Source of the DNA: Boothiomyces macroporosus
Taxonomy: Eukaryota; Chytridiomycota; Chytridiomycetes; Rhizophydiales; Terramycetaceae
Length of the DNA: 46,201 nucleotides
NCBI GenBank assembly: GCA_027604185.1
Contig: JADGKB010000108.1
Span: 1-46,201, forward strand
Direction: 5' to 3'
Below, one piece after another: positions 29,042 through 39,559 of the stretch. Positions within the stretch are counted from its first letter, which is position 1. The number at the start of each line of letters is the position of its first letter. The translations under genes were made by a program, and so were the position numbers. Below the pieces are notes generated by a model, which did no database searches, had not been told where the DNA came from, and saw only the letters and a program-made list of their open reading frames with translations.

Positions 29042-30530
29042 CTACAAGCTTTCTTCAGCAGTTGGAATTTCTTCTTCAGTTACAATTTTCCCTTTGACGA
29101 TACCATTAACTGTTGGTACGAGCATGAGGAAAAATGCAATCAACAATATTCCGGAATCCAAGAGCAAGAAGGCATTCGCATTCGTCTCTACAGTTGCAGC
29201 CCAGACGGATTGGTATACCACACTAAAAATCAAATTTAGTATTTTCTCAATAGTAGAGATTCCTGAGAATAGTTGTGCTTGGCTTTCGGATGGAATCGCA
29301 TTTGAAAGTAATGATCTGAGCGTTGGGATAGCGATGGTGGCAAATCCCTGTATAGGAATGACAGCATAGAGCATCCAACCTTTGTCAGCAAAGGCAATGA
29401 TCAACGTAGCCAAAGAAAATAACAACAACGAAGTTCGAACGATTGTGAGTTCAAAGAATGCCATTCCCTTTTGTTCAGAGATGAATTTCGCAAATATTTT
29501 GGTTAGAAATGGGTAAACAAGGAGCATATTAAGCATTCTGCAAATGGAAGATGCTAGCAAGTATTGTCCTTCATCCTGAGCGTCCCATCCAAACGTAAAT
29601 GAAACATAGTTGAAAAATTTAGATTGGCCTTCTTGGGCAATAGTCATGCAACAGATAGCAAGTAGAATAAAGCAGAAGGATGTGGACATTGCATCAGAAA
29701 AGACACCCACTATCTTTTGCATGTTCTTTTTTAAGGAGGCGGACTCGTCAGGATAGCTCCTATTGACGGTCATATCCTTGGATTCAGGCAGGAATATGCC
29801 TGTAAAAATGGTAATGATGGTAGTCAGTATCCATGATATAACGAATACGTCACTAGGACCATTGGGCAAGTTCTAAGTTTAGTTTAAAGAGTACCCTAGC
29901 GAGCGCACCACCAATTAAAGGCCCAAATGCAAACCCAGCAAAGAAAACAGATTCCCCAACTACAAACGTTGTTGATCGTTCACTAGCTTCAGTAGTATCC
30001 GCAAAATACGCCAATGTGTTGTTGATCAGTACTGTAAACGAACCCATTAGCCCTGAAATGATAACTGTTGCCAAAATAAGCCATAATCCAACCCCAAAGT
30101 AGGATATAGCGACGACTCCACCCAAAGAGATAATCGAAGTGGACATGGAGAGAACAATCAACGGCTTTCTACCAAATCTGTCAGACAAAATCCCATAGAT
30201 TGGAACGGATATTAAAGCGGGAATTCCACCACAGATACCAATTGCCATAGTCCACCTTCCAGCAATAACTTGCGCATTTGGGTTATGGCTGCAAGTTTCC
30301 CAGTCTGGAACAGATAATATATCATTGGCAAAAAAGCCAGGCAGATACTGAGTATTGAGTATAGCTGGATCGTCAAATCTGGCACAAATGTATAGCAACA
30401 ACCATTGTCCAATCACTCCAATTGTCATTGACAATACCAAGAGATCCAGGAATACCGGTATACATATCAAGTAAGGCGAGGGCTTTTTTCTAGTAGTATT
30501 CTGGAGTAGGGGTTGGGATTCAGTATCCAT
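29042..30530 (-). CDS. MFS transporter, paralog 2
   Basis: The start MDTESQPLLQNTTRKKP at 30530 carries a dileucine-type motif (ESQPLL) that often sorts proteins to vacuoles. One 22-nt intron (29873-29894) joins GGALAR to NLPNGPSDVF, giving 488 residues. The signature loop is GILSDRFGRKP and the helix-4 region LINNTLAYFADTT matches paralog 1. The intron lies mid-protein whereas paralog 1 has only an N-terminal one, so introns were gained or lost after duplication. Transport substrate unknown. Confidence 0.88.
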
Positions 30531-30963
30531 TAATTTAAGTTTAATTTTTAGTCGGTATTTATTGAGTTCATAATTCGCCACAAATGAAACCACAAGGTCA
30601 AAGCCGGAAATTTATCGGAAACGAATTTCTGGGGTTTACGAGTATTTCCAGCAGGGAAAAATTGCCTACTAGTTCAGCAATCGTATGCGGGTAGATTTAT
30701 TTGAAAACCGCATGATTTTGATATAGATTTGCTGGATTTGCGGTTATCTTTACTATCAGTTGGGCCCGACTTTTTTTCGTGCACATTGCTTTTCATGCAG
30801 TAAGTTCATCAGCGTATTTCACACACATGTCACCAAACGGAACGGAGTTTAGAAACGCTTTGCGTTGGGTGTCTTGATTAGATACACAATCCAAGCTACC
30901 CATAAATATAATATTACAACTCAAAACATCAAAATAATCATTAGAATACAAATTTAGAATATA
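30531..30963. other. Intergenic region between MFS and LRR-SH3 genes
   Basis: AT-rich, no supported gene. It contains the promoter of the MFS gene reading left and the 3' end of the receptor gene. Confidence 0.4.
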
Positions 30964-33488
30964 TTAATAGGTAAAAATTAAAAGTTCGATTTGATAAAGA
31001 TCAGCGTATGGCTTAAGAGTTTCGGATACTTTTTGCGTGAATCTAAAAGTCCCGTGAATGATACACACCTGCTTATGATACCGTTGTAGCTTTGTGGAAT
31101 AAAAGTGTGGATCATTCCAATTGACACAAGTTGGATACACAATCTCGAATCTTTCTGGGTAGGATTGCGCAGCTCCTTGAAGTACTTTTCCCATACCTTT
31201 AATGGATTGCGCCATGAAAATAATATATTGCTGCTGTGTTTGCAATGGGGTACAGTAAAGTTTAAATTCACCTTGTGTCTTTTTACTTAGATTTAGCCCA
31301 GCAACCCTATCATTAATGAATTTTACCATCCATTATGCCCATGTCTATTTACCTGTATTCTATCACCTGCATAAACGTCAATTTCGTGTGTATTCGGTTC
31401 TGCTTCATGCGAATATATGGCCTAGGTTAATTGGTAACGTACAGTAGTAGGCACTCCGACCTTTGTATATATTTTGGTTTCAAAGTAATGTTTGACTTCA
31501 GTATTCCGCTTCTTTGCCAGTTTCAATGGATCCGCACTTCCAACATTGAAACTCTTGCTTCTTTTAGTTGCGTTTTCTTTCAACTCCAATTCTCTAGCAG
31601 TTATTGCAGTTTTTCTCCGTATCAGATCTGATTTATCCTTCTTTTTGGAGTGTAGCCTTGGAAGGGAGGTGTATTTCTTGTCAACCTCAAACAATTTGGC
31701 CTCTTGAACATTCGATTCAATAATTTCAGTAACAGGATCTTCAGTAACAGTTTCACAAACAAAAGTCCTTTCCGAATTAACAACAGTTTTCTCTCGTTCT
31801 GGGAAGCAGTCGTCAGAATTCGATTTCTGAATTTCAGTACAAAGGTCTTGTAGTTTCGCGCTGACAGCATCTTTTCCAATGTTCAAAGAAGTTGATGATT
31901 CAGAACAGGCGGTAGAAATATCAGTTAAAGAGTCATCATTGGCTTCATTTCTTAGCTTGTTTGTGTAGTTGAATAAAGGTACGTTATCTTCATCATCTGT
32001 TGAACTCTCTGAATTTGTAGCCGCTGGATTTTCTACAAAGGTTGTTAGTTTATCCCCTAATCCAATAATCAAATTTTTTCTATCCCCAAGATGCAAAACT
32101 GTCTTTTTTCGTTCAAATGAAAAGTAGTACTCTTTCACAACATTCTCTATTACAGTAGCATCTTCCTCTTGAGTTGTTGCATAGTAGACTTTCATCTCCT
32201 CATCGTTCATCTTATCTGAAGTAATTTCAATAATCGAATTAAGCACATCTCTAGACAGTTCCTCATTTACTGGGGCTGTGTTCAAGATCTCTGGTGTGGC
32301 AGAGTCAATATCATCCATGTTGCTGCTAGTCTCATCATAAATACTTGTTGCATCACTTGTGTCGGTACCTGTGGATTCATCAACATGCTTTTCAGGGCTT
32401 TTCAAAGGCTTCACATCCAAGATTTCGTTTGATCTGATTGAAAACTCTTTAATTTGCGAGTCTACAGACAGCTTTGGCACTGCAGAATTTTGCGGAATGT
32501 CAATGGGATCTTTAGCAATAACTTCAATTTTGTCAGGTAAAAATGGATCTTCTTCACTTGGATCTGACTTTACATCCGATGTTTTTGGTTTTCTATCTGT
32601 AATAGATCTTACAAGTGCCGCAATTTCAACTATATTTTGCTGTTGATGTTCCTGAGCACCAAGTTTTGGTGATTTACTACCTTTGTTGTTTGTAAAATGT
32701 CTGTAAACTAGGAATCCAATAATAACAACCAAGAGCAACAATCCAAGCACCCACCCCAATATCGCAGCAACTGGGGCTGAGGAAGAGTCGTTATTATTTG
32801 AACTTGGAGGAGTGGTAGTCGCAGGGGCTGCAGAAGGTGTGCTTGTACAAGTTTGAGAACAAACCCAGTTGCCTTGCACTTTAACACAGCATGAGTTTTG
32901 TTCATTAAGCGAAGCAATTGACGTTTTGAACTGAATCCCTGGATTATTCTCAAAGTTAAATTGTACCAAGTTATTTGACAGGAACCCGTCAAACGCAGTG
33001 AACCCGTTGCTTTGGAAATCGCTAGTATTAACAAATTATACATTTGCTTTAAAGATGAACTTGCAGGAATCTGAGGAAATTCCCCACTAAGAAAATTAAA
33101 GGACATGTTTAAAGTCTGTAGGCTTGTAAATTTGAAAATATCGCTCGTTATAGTTCCATAGTAATTCTGATTCGATAAATCACTGGTATTTAGAAAAATA
33201 TTACAGGGCTACAATTGTGTATCGGTCACTACTGCAGGTAACACCTGGGCTGGTGCAGCACCACAAAGGCTGTCTTACCATAGCAGTAGGAGATGGTGCA
33301 CTGGTTACTTGCTGACTTGTGATGAGTGGTGGTTGTAAGGAAGTTACACTTGGAATATCGGTAAATAGCAGAGTGCCAGTTGGAGCCAAGGATGCCCCGC
33401 CGATCGGATTACTTCCCCAGAGTTGCCTCTTGCTAGTTTTCTTGTAGAATGAATACTGTCCGTATAGTATATCACAGTCGTTTGGCAT
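30964..33488 (-). CDS. LRR - transmembrane - SH3 receptor-like protein
   Basis: Four introns (33183-33204, 33022-33041, 31422-31442, 31307-31326; 22, 20, 21 and 20 nt) join five frames into one 813-residue protein. An N-terminal cap with CCTSPGVTC precedes LRRs (YTIVALDLSNQNYYGTI, FTSLQTLNMSFNFLSGEFP, LKQIDFQSNGFTAFDGF), a CCVKVQGNWVC juxtamembrane motif, a Ser/Thr/Pro stalk and one helix (AAILGWVLGLLLLVVIIGFLV). About 370 acidic residues follow. Near the C terminus is an SH3 domain (AIYSHEAEPNTHEIDVYAGD, DRIQV, GHNGWVAGLNL), rebuilt across two introns. SH3-bearing membrane sensors recall yeast Sho1, which feeds MAPK cascades. The start lacks a clear signal peptide, so an upstream exon may be missing. 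Confidence 0.83.
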
Positions 33489-33988
33489 TATGTGGATTTT
33501 TTTCAAAAATGTAAAAGTATGAAATCCTTATTTTTGAGGCCCAAAAAGGAAAGTGACAAATGCAGTGGAGTTGATCTACCATAATTGGATTAAAAAGGGT
33601 TTGGGGAAGCACTCTCAAGGATTAACTTTACGTAGATGCCAGATCATCTCCGACCACCTTAATTATCTCTCGATTGCACGGGTATTAAAAAATGCATTGA
33701 TGCACATTTTTCGAGGCGTCAATGAAATAATATGGTGATCACCATAATAGGATTGCGGACCAAAAGAAAATTCAGACTGCCCTCGAAGGCAATTAACCAC
33801 TCTATCTGTAAAGACTGCTTTCCAAATTTATAAATAATCTCATGGCCGATCTTATTAAGATATCATTGCAGATCTTGTTTGAGCAATACGATCACGCAAT
33901 TAGGCATCTGCTCTACTAGCAATGCTAATCTAAACCTATCACCAAACTAGGCAAAAGGTATCCAAGGCTTTAATGATACAAAACTCCT
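33489..33988. other. Intergenic region with a doubtful plus-strand ORF
   Basis: A frame at 33553-33734 (VELIYHNWIKKGLGKHSQGL...) has no ATG. A 16-nt GTGATC...ATAG segment at 33735-33750 would extend it in frame to a stop at 33796 (IADQKKIQTALEGN). It is not convincing enough to call a gene. Otherwise the region is noncoding. Confidence 0.3.
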
Positions 33989-34543
33989 TTATTGCGAAGA
34001 TAATTTTTGCAAATACGTTTTAAATATTCTTGCAATTGGAACACCCATCTTTAGCGCAGACGCGACATGCTGACTAGCAATATCAGCAGAGAGCAATGGG
34101 TTATTAATGGTGTTGATTTTCAAATGGATTGGCGCATCACGGTAAATTTGTAAAACTTCGTTTGGTGTTCCATCCTGTGAAGCAGCTGCTATCAACGACT
34201 TGTTTTTGATTTTAGCAAATACAGGTGCGAAATAACTGTGCTTGTGAGTCAATTTCCTAGTCCTGGTTTCGAACCTTCCAGCTGCCTTTTGTAAATTTGC
34301 ACCACGAAAATCCAAGACGTTATCGATTACTTTTGGGTGCTTATCAAGTGGATGCTCGTCATTCTGTAGCAGTGTAACATTAACCCAAATTCCGTTTGTA
34401 GAGGATCTAATTTGGGGGATAGCGACAAAGGAGTGCTGGAAAATATGACGGATGTATGATTGCAGCCATGGGTGAGAAACGTTCGATGGCCAGTTGATTA
34501 AGCCTCTCAATCGAAGCGAAAATGGATTTGTTCGTCTTCCCAT
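33989..34543 (-). CDS. Mitochondrial small-subunit ribosomal protein uS3 (nuclear encoded)
   Basis: The ATG start MGRRTNPFSLRLRGLINWPS at about 34543 corresponds to the bacterial uS3 beginning MGQKVNPxGxRLG. The C-terminal INNPLLSADIASQHVASAL then MGVPIARIFKTYLQKL matches the uS3 helix pattern. At 184 residues it is shorter than bacterial uS3 and lacks an obvious KH domain, as is common in fungal mitochondrial versions. In many fungi rps3 is still in the mitochondrial genome. Here splicing-context neighbours and a standard code argue for a nuclear gene. The frame runs a few codons upstream without another ATG. Confidence 0.7.
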   Translation of the reverse strand: MGRRTNPFSLRLRGLINWPSNVSHPWLQSYIRHIFQHSFVAIPQIRSSTNGIWVNVTLLQNDEHPLDKHPKVIDNVLDFRGANLQKAAGRFETRTRKLTHKHSYFAPVFAKIKNKSLIAAASQDGTPNEVLQIYRDAPIHLKINTINNPLLSADIASQHVASALKMGVPIARIFKTYLQKLSSQ

Positions 34544-34607
34544 TTGATGTAAAAAAAAATGAAAATTCAAAACTCAATTTGAAATTCAGGTTCTAGCAAA
34601 TTTATTT

Positions 34608-35474
34608 TTAAAACACAGACATTGATTGCATCTTCATTGGCGTTCCGCCGATTGTGCTCTGAACAAAGTCGCTGGTGCTTTCGGTCTTTGATGATTCGAT
34701 TACTTTCTTTAGCATGACACCATAGTACAAGTTGGCTCTGGCTCTTAAAGCTACAACTGTGACTGTGGTGATTCCATCAAATAGGAACGGATAGCCATTC
34801 ATAACAAGCAGCTTCAAGCCAAAATCACAAATCATAAAGAACCAAACTGTTCCGTAGGTAGCAAACATATCTGTATTCTTTCTGGCGGCTTTTCCACTAT
34901 GATGTCCAGTAATTTGAGTGACAGTTTTCAAAAGCAGAATGTCTGTAAATGTCGCAAAGACTTCAGTGGAAAAGATTAGGACCATGAATACCATCTTTGA
35001 GACTTCGGTATTCCATCGAGACACTGTCAATGGGACTTTTTTGTCGTAAGTATCCAAAAATGCGAAATAAATTGGAATCAGTGCAACCCATGGTAGCAGA
35101 TAGAGCGGTGCACACAATCTTTGAACAGTCTTCATGTTCAACTTTGAAAAGACCGGGAACGAATTTACAAGACGGATTACAGTGTTGTGGTTTATGATTA
35201 CCAGCCCATATTGTCCACAAAGGAAAAGGAGAAAAACAGAAATGTTGGTTACCATAAAGGACATTTTTGTTTGATTGAATCCATAGAACGTTGCACCTGC
35301 AACCCCACCAATCATGCAAATCAACGTTACCAATTTTTGTCGACCTTTGTCATTGAAAATGTCAAAAGAAAGACCGTGCTCATATAGAGCTGTCATTGTA
35401 AGAGTAAGCACAATTCCGGATACTAATGCACCACCTTCTAATGGAATGACGTTTGCAACAGGCAAGCCAGACAT
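34608..35474 (-). CDS. Seven-helix membrane protein, family B, copy 1
   Basis: The start at 35474 (MSGLPVANVIPLEGGALVSG) is set by alignment with the tandem paralog; the upstream 21 codons are not conserved. 288 residues, seven hydrophobic helices, single exon. Shared landmarks are LYEHG...DIFND, VTNISVF, GLVIINHN, LPWVALIPIYFA, TDILLL, WFFM..DF and LRARANLYYGVMLKKV. The polar residues within helices (INHN, TD) suggest a receptor or transporter. No established family is recognised. Confidence 0.75.
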   Translation of the reverse strand: MSGLPVANVIPLEGGALVSGIVLTLTMTALYEHGLSFDIFNDKGRQKLVTLICMIGGVAGATFYGFNQTKMSFMVTNISVFLLFLCGQYGLVIINHNTVIRLVNSFPVFSKLNMKTVQRLCAPLYLLPWVALIPIYFAFLDTYDKKVPLTVSRWNTEVSKMVFMVLIFSTEVFATFTDILLLKTVTQITGHHSGKAARKNTDMFATYGTVWFFMICDFGLKLLVMNGYPFLFDGITTVTVVALRARANLYYGVMLKKVIESSKTESTSDFVQSTIGGTPMKMQSMSVF

Positions 35475-35683
35475 TTTTTTTGTTGTGGATAATAGTCGTC
35501 CGATTTTTATTGCAGGGTGGCAATTACGAGTACCCAAGATTTTGGCGCCTCAGGCATTCTCCAGTGCCACCTAATGCACACTCCACAGGACACAGTAAAG
35601 CCCAAGTGCCAATATCTGAATATACTGTTGCTTATCCGGGGGAAAAATCTTGAAGACTGCGCTTATTGACCACCAAGCAGAGT

Positions 35684-35803
35684 ATGTCCATCAAAGAAAT
35701 TTTCAAGGTTTCGCAATGTTTCCAAAAAGAGGAAATCCGTTTGGCTCCTGCTGTTTCACAATATAGTCACAAATGCGGAATGCTGTATCAAGGATCTAAT
35801 TAA
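35684..35803 (+). CDS. Possible very small ORF between seven-helix paralogs
   Basis: ATG at 35684 opens 39 codons (MSIKEIFKVSQCFQKEEIRL... HKCGMLYQGSN) with two cysteines, ending 32 bp before the neighbouring stop. It could be the last exon of a small gene whose 5' part I did not find, or chance. Confidence 0.2.
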   Translation: MSIKEIFKVSQCFQKEEIRLAPAVSQYSHKCGMLYQGSN

Positions 35804-35835
35804 AAATTAACCATTTCAATGGAATTTATTCCCTT

Positions 35836-36687
35836 TCAAAATATAGAAGCAGAAGTTTCTTTTTGATTACTTGGACGTACAGCATTTGACGGGCCATTGG
35901 ACATGTCGTACGAACTTCCTTCCAAAACTCTTCGCAATAACACTCCATAATGTAAATTAGTACGAGCTCGGAGTACTACTACGCAAATGGTGATAATAGC
36001 GTCAAATAAGTATGGGTATCCTTGGGTAATTAGAATCTTTACGGTGAAATCCGCCAGCATGAAAAACCAAATCACCGCATATGACATGTGCAAGTCAGCT
36101 CTATGGTCGCTCCCTCCATTCCCAACTTGATTGGCGGAGGATTGCACTTTGTTCAAGAGCATGATATCAGTCATTGTTGCTAAAATCTCTGTCACAAAAA
36201 TCAGTATGAGAAACAGTTCTTTTGAAACGATGGTATTCCACGTCGAAGTTGTGAGAGGAACTTGGAGAGGCATAGTTTCATTGATTGCATAGTAAATTGG
36301 AATGAGGGATACCCATGGTAATACGTACAGAATCCCACAAAACTTTTGCATTCTATTAATTTCCAAATTGAGGGCCACAGTCAACCTAATTATTGAGTTA
36401 TGATTAATGATTACCATTCCGTATTGACCAGCCAGAAACAGGATAAAAACAGAGATATTTGTTACCATCCAGCTGATTTTGGTTTGAACAGATCCATAGA
36501 AAATCAGTCCTGCAATTCCACCCAAAAATGATATCAGCATAACTAGTTTTTGACGAGAGCGGTCATTGAAAATATCAACTGATACTCCGTGTTCGTATAA
36601 CGCCAGTGAAGTTAATGTGAGTACAATCCCAGACACTACTGACCCACCTTCAAATGGAATTGCCCTTTCGATTGGAAATGCTGACAT
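35836..36687 (-). CDS. Seven-helix membrane protein, family B, copy 2
   Basis: 283 residues in one exon, starting MSAFPIERAIPFEGG. Alignment with copy 1 is end to end (SGIVLTLTSLALYEHGVS, GQYGMVIINHNSIIR, LPWVSLIPIYYA, MTDIMLL, VVVLRARTNLHYGVLLRRV), a tandem duplication with substantial divergence. The C-terminal tail is polar and ends TSASIF, parallel to MQSMSVF in copy 1, so a short C-terminal motif (S-x-F or S-I/V-F) may be functional. No ligand or substrate is known. Confidence 0.75.
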   Translation of the reverse strand: MSAFPIERAIPFEGGSVVSGIVLTLTSLALYEHGVSVDIFNDRSRQKLVMLISFLGGIAGLIFYGSVQTKISWMVTNISVFILFLAGQYGMVIINHNSIIRLTVALNLEINRMQKFCGILYVLPWVSLIPIYYAINETMPLQVPLTTSTWNTIVSKELFLILIFVTEILATMTDIMLLNKVQSSANQVGNGGSDHRADLHMSYAVIWFFMLADFTVKILITQGYPYLFDAIITICVVVLRARTNLHYGVLLRRVLEGSSYDMSNGPSNAVRPSNQKETSASIF

Positions 36688-37288
36688 TAGGCGGCAGGGT
36701 TGTTTTTGAAATTAATTCCTTTATAGTGGGTTATGTATTGTTCCACAAAATCCACGGATACCGAATCCTCCAGTTAGAAATTAACAAAAATTGTATAGTG
36801 ACTTGGGAAATACTTTAGAGTCCAGAGATTCTTTCATATTCTAATTGCTGGCAGAAATCGAATTCATTTACTGGCATATTTTAGACAGGCAGAAATAATT
36901 AACAGAAATTTATCGTTTTTTGGGTACAATAGGATATCAAAAACTGACAACCCTCGGAGAGAGAACCGCTTCCAAGCCAATTGTTCAACTTGAATCATAT
37001 TATTCAGGCTATTGATTAAATACCATCATTCAAGGAATCTGGAAAGCGCCTGATTTCTTGGGTCAAATTTCCAATAGAAATCAAATCAGACACGCAAGTA
37101 AGCAAACTAGATTTCCTTGAAAACTGCTCTTTATTGCAGTCCTCATCAAACTTTGCAGAATTGCAGTTAGGACCATTCATACTAGAAACACTTGAGATAA
37201 TCAAATATACAAGATATTATCACCAATCTACTCAATTGCTGCTTGGGAAATTAAAGAGCTCCTTGAATTGATATAGCACCCGTCATTA
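36688..37288. other. Intergenic region with a small cysteine-bearing frame
   Basis: The only frame of note is minus 37016-37204, preceded by a hydrophobic stretch (YLVYLIISSVSSM) and containing four cysteines. It could be the second exon of a secreted protein, but no start codon was found upstream, so I do not call it. The remainder is AT-rich and noncoding. Confidence 0.3.
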
Positions 37289-38167
37289 TCAGAACCACTG
37301 CAATTCAAGATTATTGATAGGTTCAGATTGATACTTTTTGAAAACAGGCACTATTTTCTTTTCAATGATTTCAACATCTGCAAGCAAATTATCAATCAGC
37401 ACTTTTCGACTTGGTGTATCTTTGTGGCTTTGAATAATGCTGTTGAGCCATTCATCAACGTACAAGGATTTAGCATACAAACTGCGGTACGTTGGGTGAT
37501 AGAGATCGGATAAAGTAATATTATCATCTAGCTCCGGCAAGGCAGGTACTTTGATTGGCTCCTTACCAGCACACCAAATCGTAAAACATAGCCTTGGAGT
37601 TTTTGTCGGTAATACCCTATGCAAGCAAAATGCAGAAGAGAACAGCACCAATCGATCCGCTTTTGGTTCAATTTTCACTTTATCAAACGGAAATGGATAT
37701 AGTACTAGTTCACCACCTTCAGTGTCATTCAAATACATGATTGCAGTTATTTTTCGGTTATCTTGCTTGTAATCTGTATCCAGATGAATTGGGAAGCAGG
37801 CACCTTGACCAAAATTCACCTGGGCTTTAATCTGTAACTTGTTTATATCCAACCCAAGTCCTTGGTTCAATATTTTCATAATCTGTTGATTGCTGCCCAA
37901 TTGATCCATCGATTTCAGTTGCTGTTTCACTAGAGTGTTGGTAAAGTCAAATTCTCCAATATTAGGTTTCGGCACTAGTATTTTTTCGTTCTTGTTGATC
38001 AATATTGTATTGTTTTGAGAGAGGAGATTTGGACTGGTTTGGAGAGCGTTCAACATCTCGTTTCTTAGATATTCGACATTACTTGGTCCTAGTACACCGT
38101 CTACTACTGCATAGCCTTTTATCCGTAGTTGGGAGAGTACGCTCTTGGGAATGTTCCAATTCAACAT
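37289..38167 (-). CDS. 2-oxoglutarate/Fe(II)-dependent oxygenase, prolyl-hydroxylase-like
   Basis: A single exon of 292 residues from MLNWNIPKS. The iron ligands are visible as HxD in FPIHLDTDY and the distal His in FCLHRVLPT, with the 2-oxoglutarate-binding Arg shortly after (TPRLCFTIW). IMYLNDTEGGELVLYPF is the characteristic jelly-roll strand of the prolyl 4-hydroxylase/PHD subgroup. There is no signal peptide, so the substrate is likely intracellular rather than collagen. It sits 27 bp from the next gene's stop, both on the minus strand. Confidence 0.87.
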   Translation of the reverse strand: MLNWNIPKSVLSQLRIKGYAVVDGVLGPSNVEYLRNEMLNALQTSPNLLSQNNTILINKNEKILVPKPNIGEFDFTNTLVKQQLKSMDQLGSNQQIMKILNQGLGLDINKLQIKAQVNFGQGACFPIHLDTDYKQDNRKITAIMYLNDTEGGELVLYPFPFDKVKIEPKADRLVLFSSAFCLHRVLPTKTPRLCFTIWCAGKEPIKVPALPELDDNITLSDLYHPTYRSLYAKSLYVDEWLNSIIQSHKDTPSRKVLIDNLLADVEIIEKKIVPVFKKYQSEPINNLELQWF

Positions 38168-38193
38168 TCAACAAAAAAACAAAAATTTCTATT

Positions 38194-39532
38194 TTATTGG
38201 ATGGCAAGCTCACGCCTTCTTTTTTCTTCACAAGAACAAATCGTTTGATGCTCTTTACAGTCTTGGCAACAATACAATCCATCAGTTCCGCAAGTTGGGC
38301 AGCACGTGATTAGCAAATGGCAGTTATCGCCAACACATTTCTTGTAATTTCCACTTTTTTCCCCACATATCTGACAGTTGGAAATCAAGTTTTGGGAATC
38401 TCCAAGGGATTGTCTTGCATCAAACACGTAGTTGACTCCTTGAAATAAACTCTCTGTGTTTGTCTTTGAAGCCCATTCAAGGTAATTGTGAATCCCGCCT
38501 TCCAGCATTACTACTTTAGATCCAGTCTCAGCTTGAATGAATCTACTAGCTTTTTCGCATCTGATCCCTCCTGTGCAATAAGTAAGAATTTTCTTGTCTT
38601 TATAATCATCCTTGGTTTTTTTGATGTACTGAGGAAGTGAAGAGAATTTCCTAATTGCTGGGGCAACAGCATTTTTAAACAATCCAATCTTTGATTCATA
38701 ATAGTTTCTAGTATCCAGAATGACACAGTCATCTCCAGCATCTAATAGCTCTTGATGGTACTCTGCAGGAGGAAGCGATATAATATTTCCTAATTCTATG
38801 ATTTTTGGGTTCAATATATAATCAATTACTTTTTCTGAAGTGCATGGGATTTTCGGTAATCGCTCTGCTGGGATTCCTAATGGACATATTTCTGACACTA
38901 TTTTCACTGATAGCCCGTCAAACACTACATTAACAAAGAGTACCATGAACGCAACCTTTGGATGGCTTGAAAAATTTCAAGATGAATTCATCCAATTTAT
39001 CCCCAATTTTATCAATTCCAGGCATAATTTCAGGATCCAAGAAATGCTTTACCCATTCGTCACAAGATTCCGTTGAACCTGCAACAGTGATGTTGTAACC
39101 TTCACTTCCAACTCTAATCTTTCCAGTCAAACCCAATTTCGTACCAAGTGATTCTAATTCTTTTGCCAATTTTATGGAATCGGTGGTAGTATAATTGTAG
39201 TATAGCAACACTGTTCCGTTTTGGTTACAATCACACGAAAGGGAGATTGGATCAGACTTTCCCTTTGCGCATCTCCTTTTGAAATAGGTTTCCACTGGTG
39301 CTTCTTTCTTGGTATCAATCAAATTCAGTGCACTCTGTATAATTTCAGGGTGAGTAATACAGAGGTGTTTTTTAGTCTGCTCAATGTTAGCAAACAACTC
39401 TTGACATTCGCTACACTGAAAACCTGAATCTGTTTGCATAGAATAAACCAATTTGGAAATCACATATCTGGTATTGTTGCTCCTTTTCCGTTCTTGTATT
39501 TTTACTTGGGGGTCTCGTTGATTCTGTGGCAT
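38194..39532 (-). CDS. TSTD2/TrhO-like rhodanese with N-terminal zinc finger
   Basis: A 19-nt intron (38925-38943) joins KPSKGCVH to VFDGLSVKIVSEICPLG, giving 439 residues from MPQNQRD. In order: a C2H2-like zinc finger (FQCSECQELFANIEQTKKH), the acylphosphatase-like domain (VLLYYNYTTTD, GKIRVGSEGYNITVAGS), the rhodanese with active loop CTGGIRCE after ILDTRNYYESKIG and APAIRKF, and a C-terminal Cys-rich zinc cluster (CQICGEKS... CPTCGTDGLYCCQDC). The domain set matches eukaryotic TSTD2; bacterial TrhO relatives hydroxylate tRNA wobble uridine at C5. A role in tRNA modification is family inference. Confidence 0.9.
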
Positions 39533-39559
39533 TGAAAAAAAAATCAAGAAATGAATATA

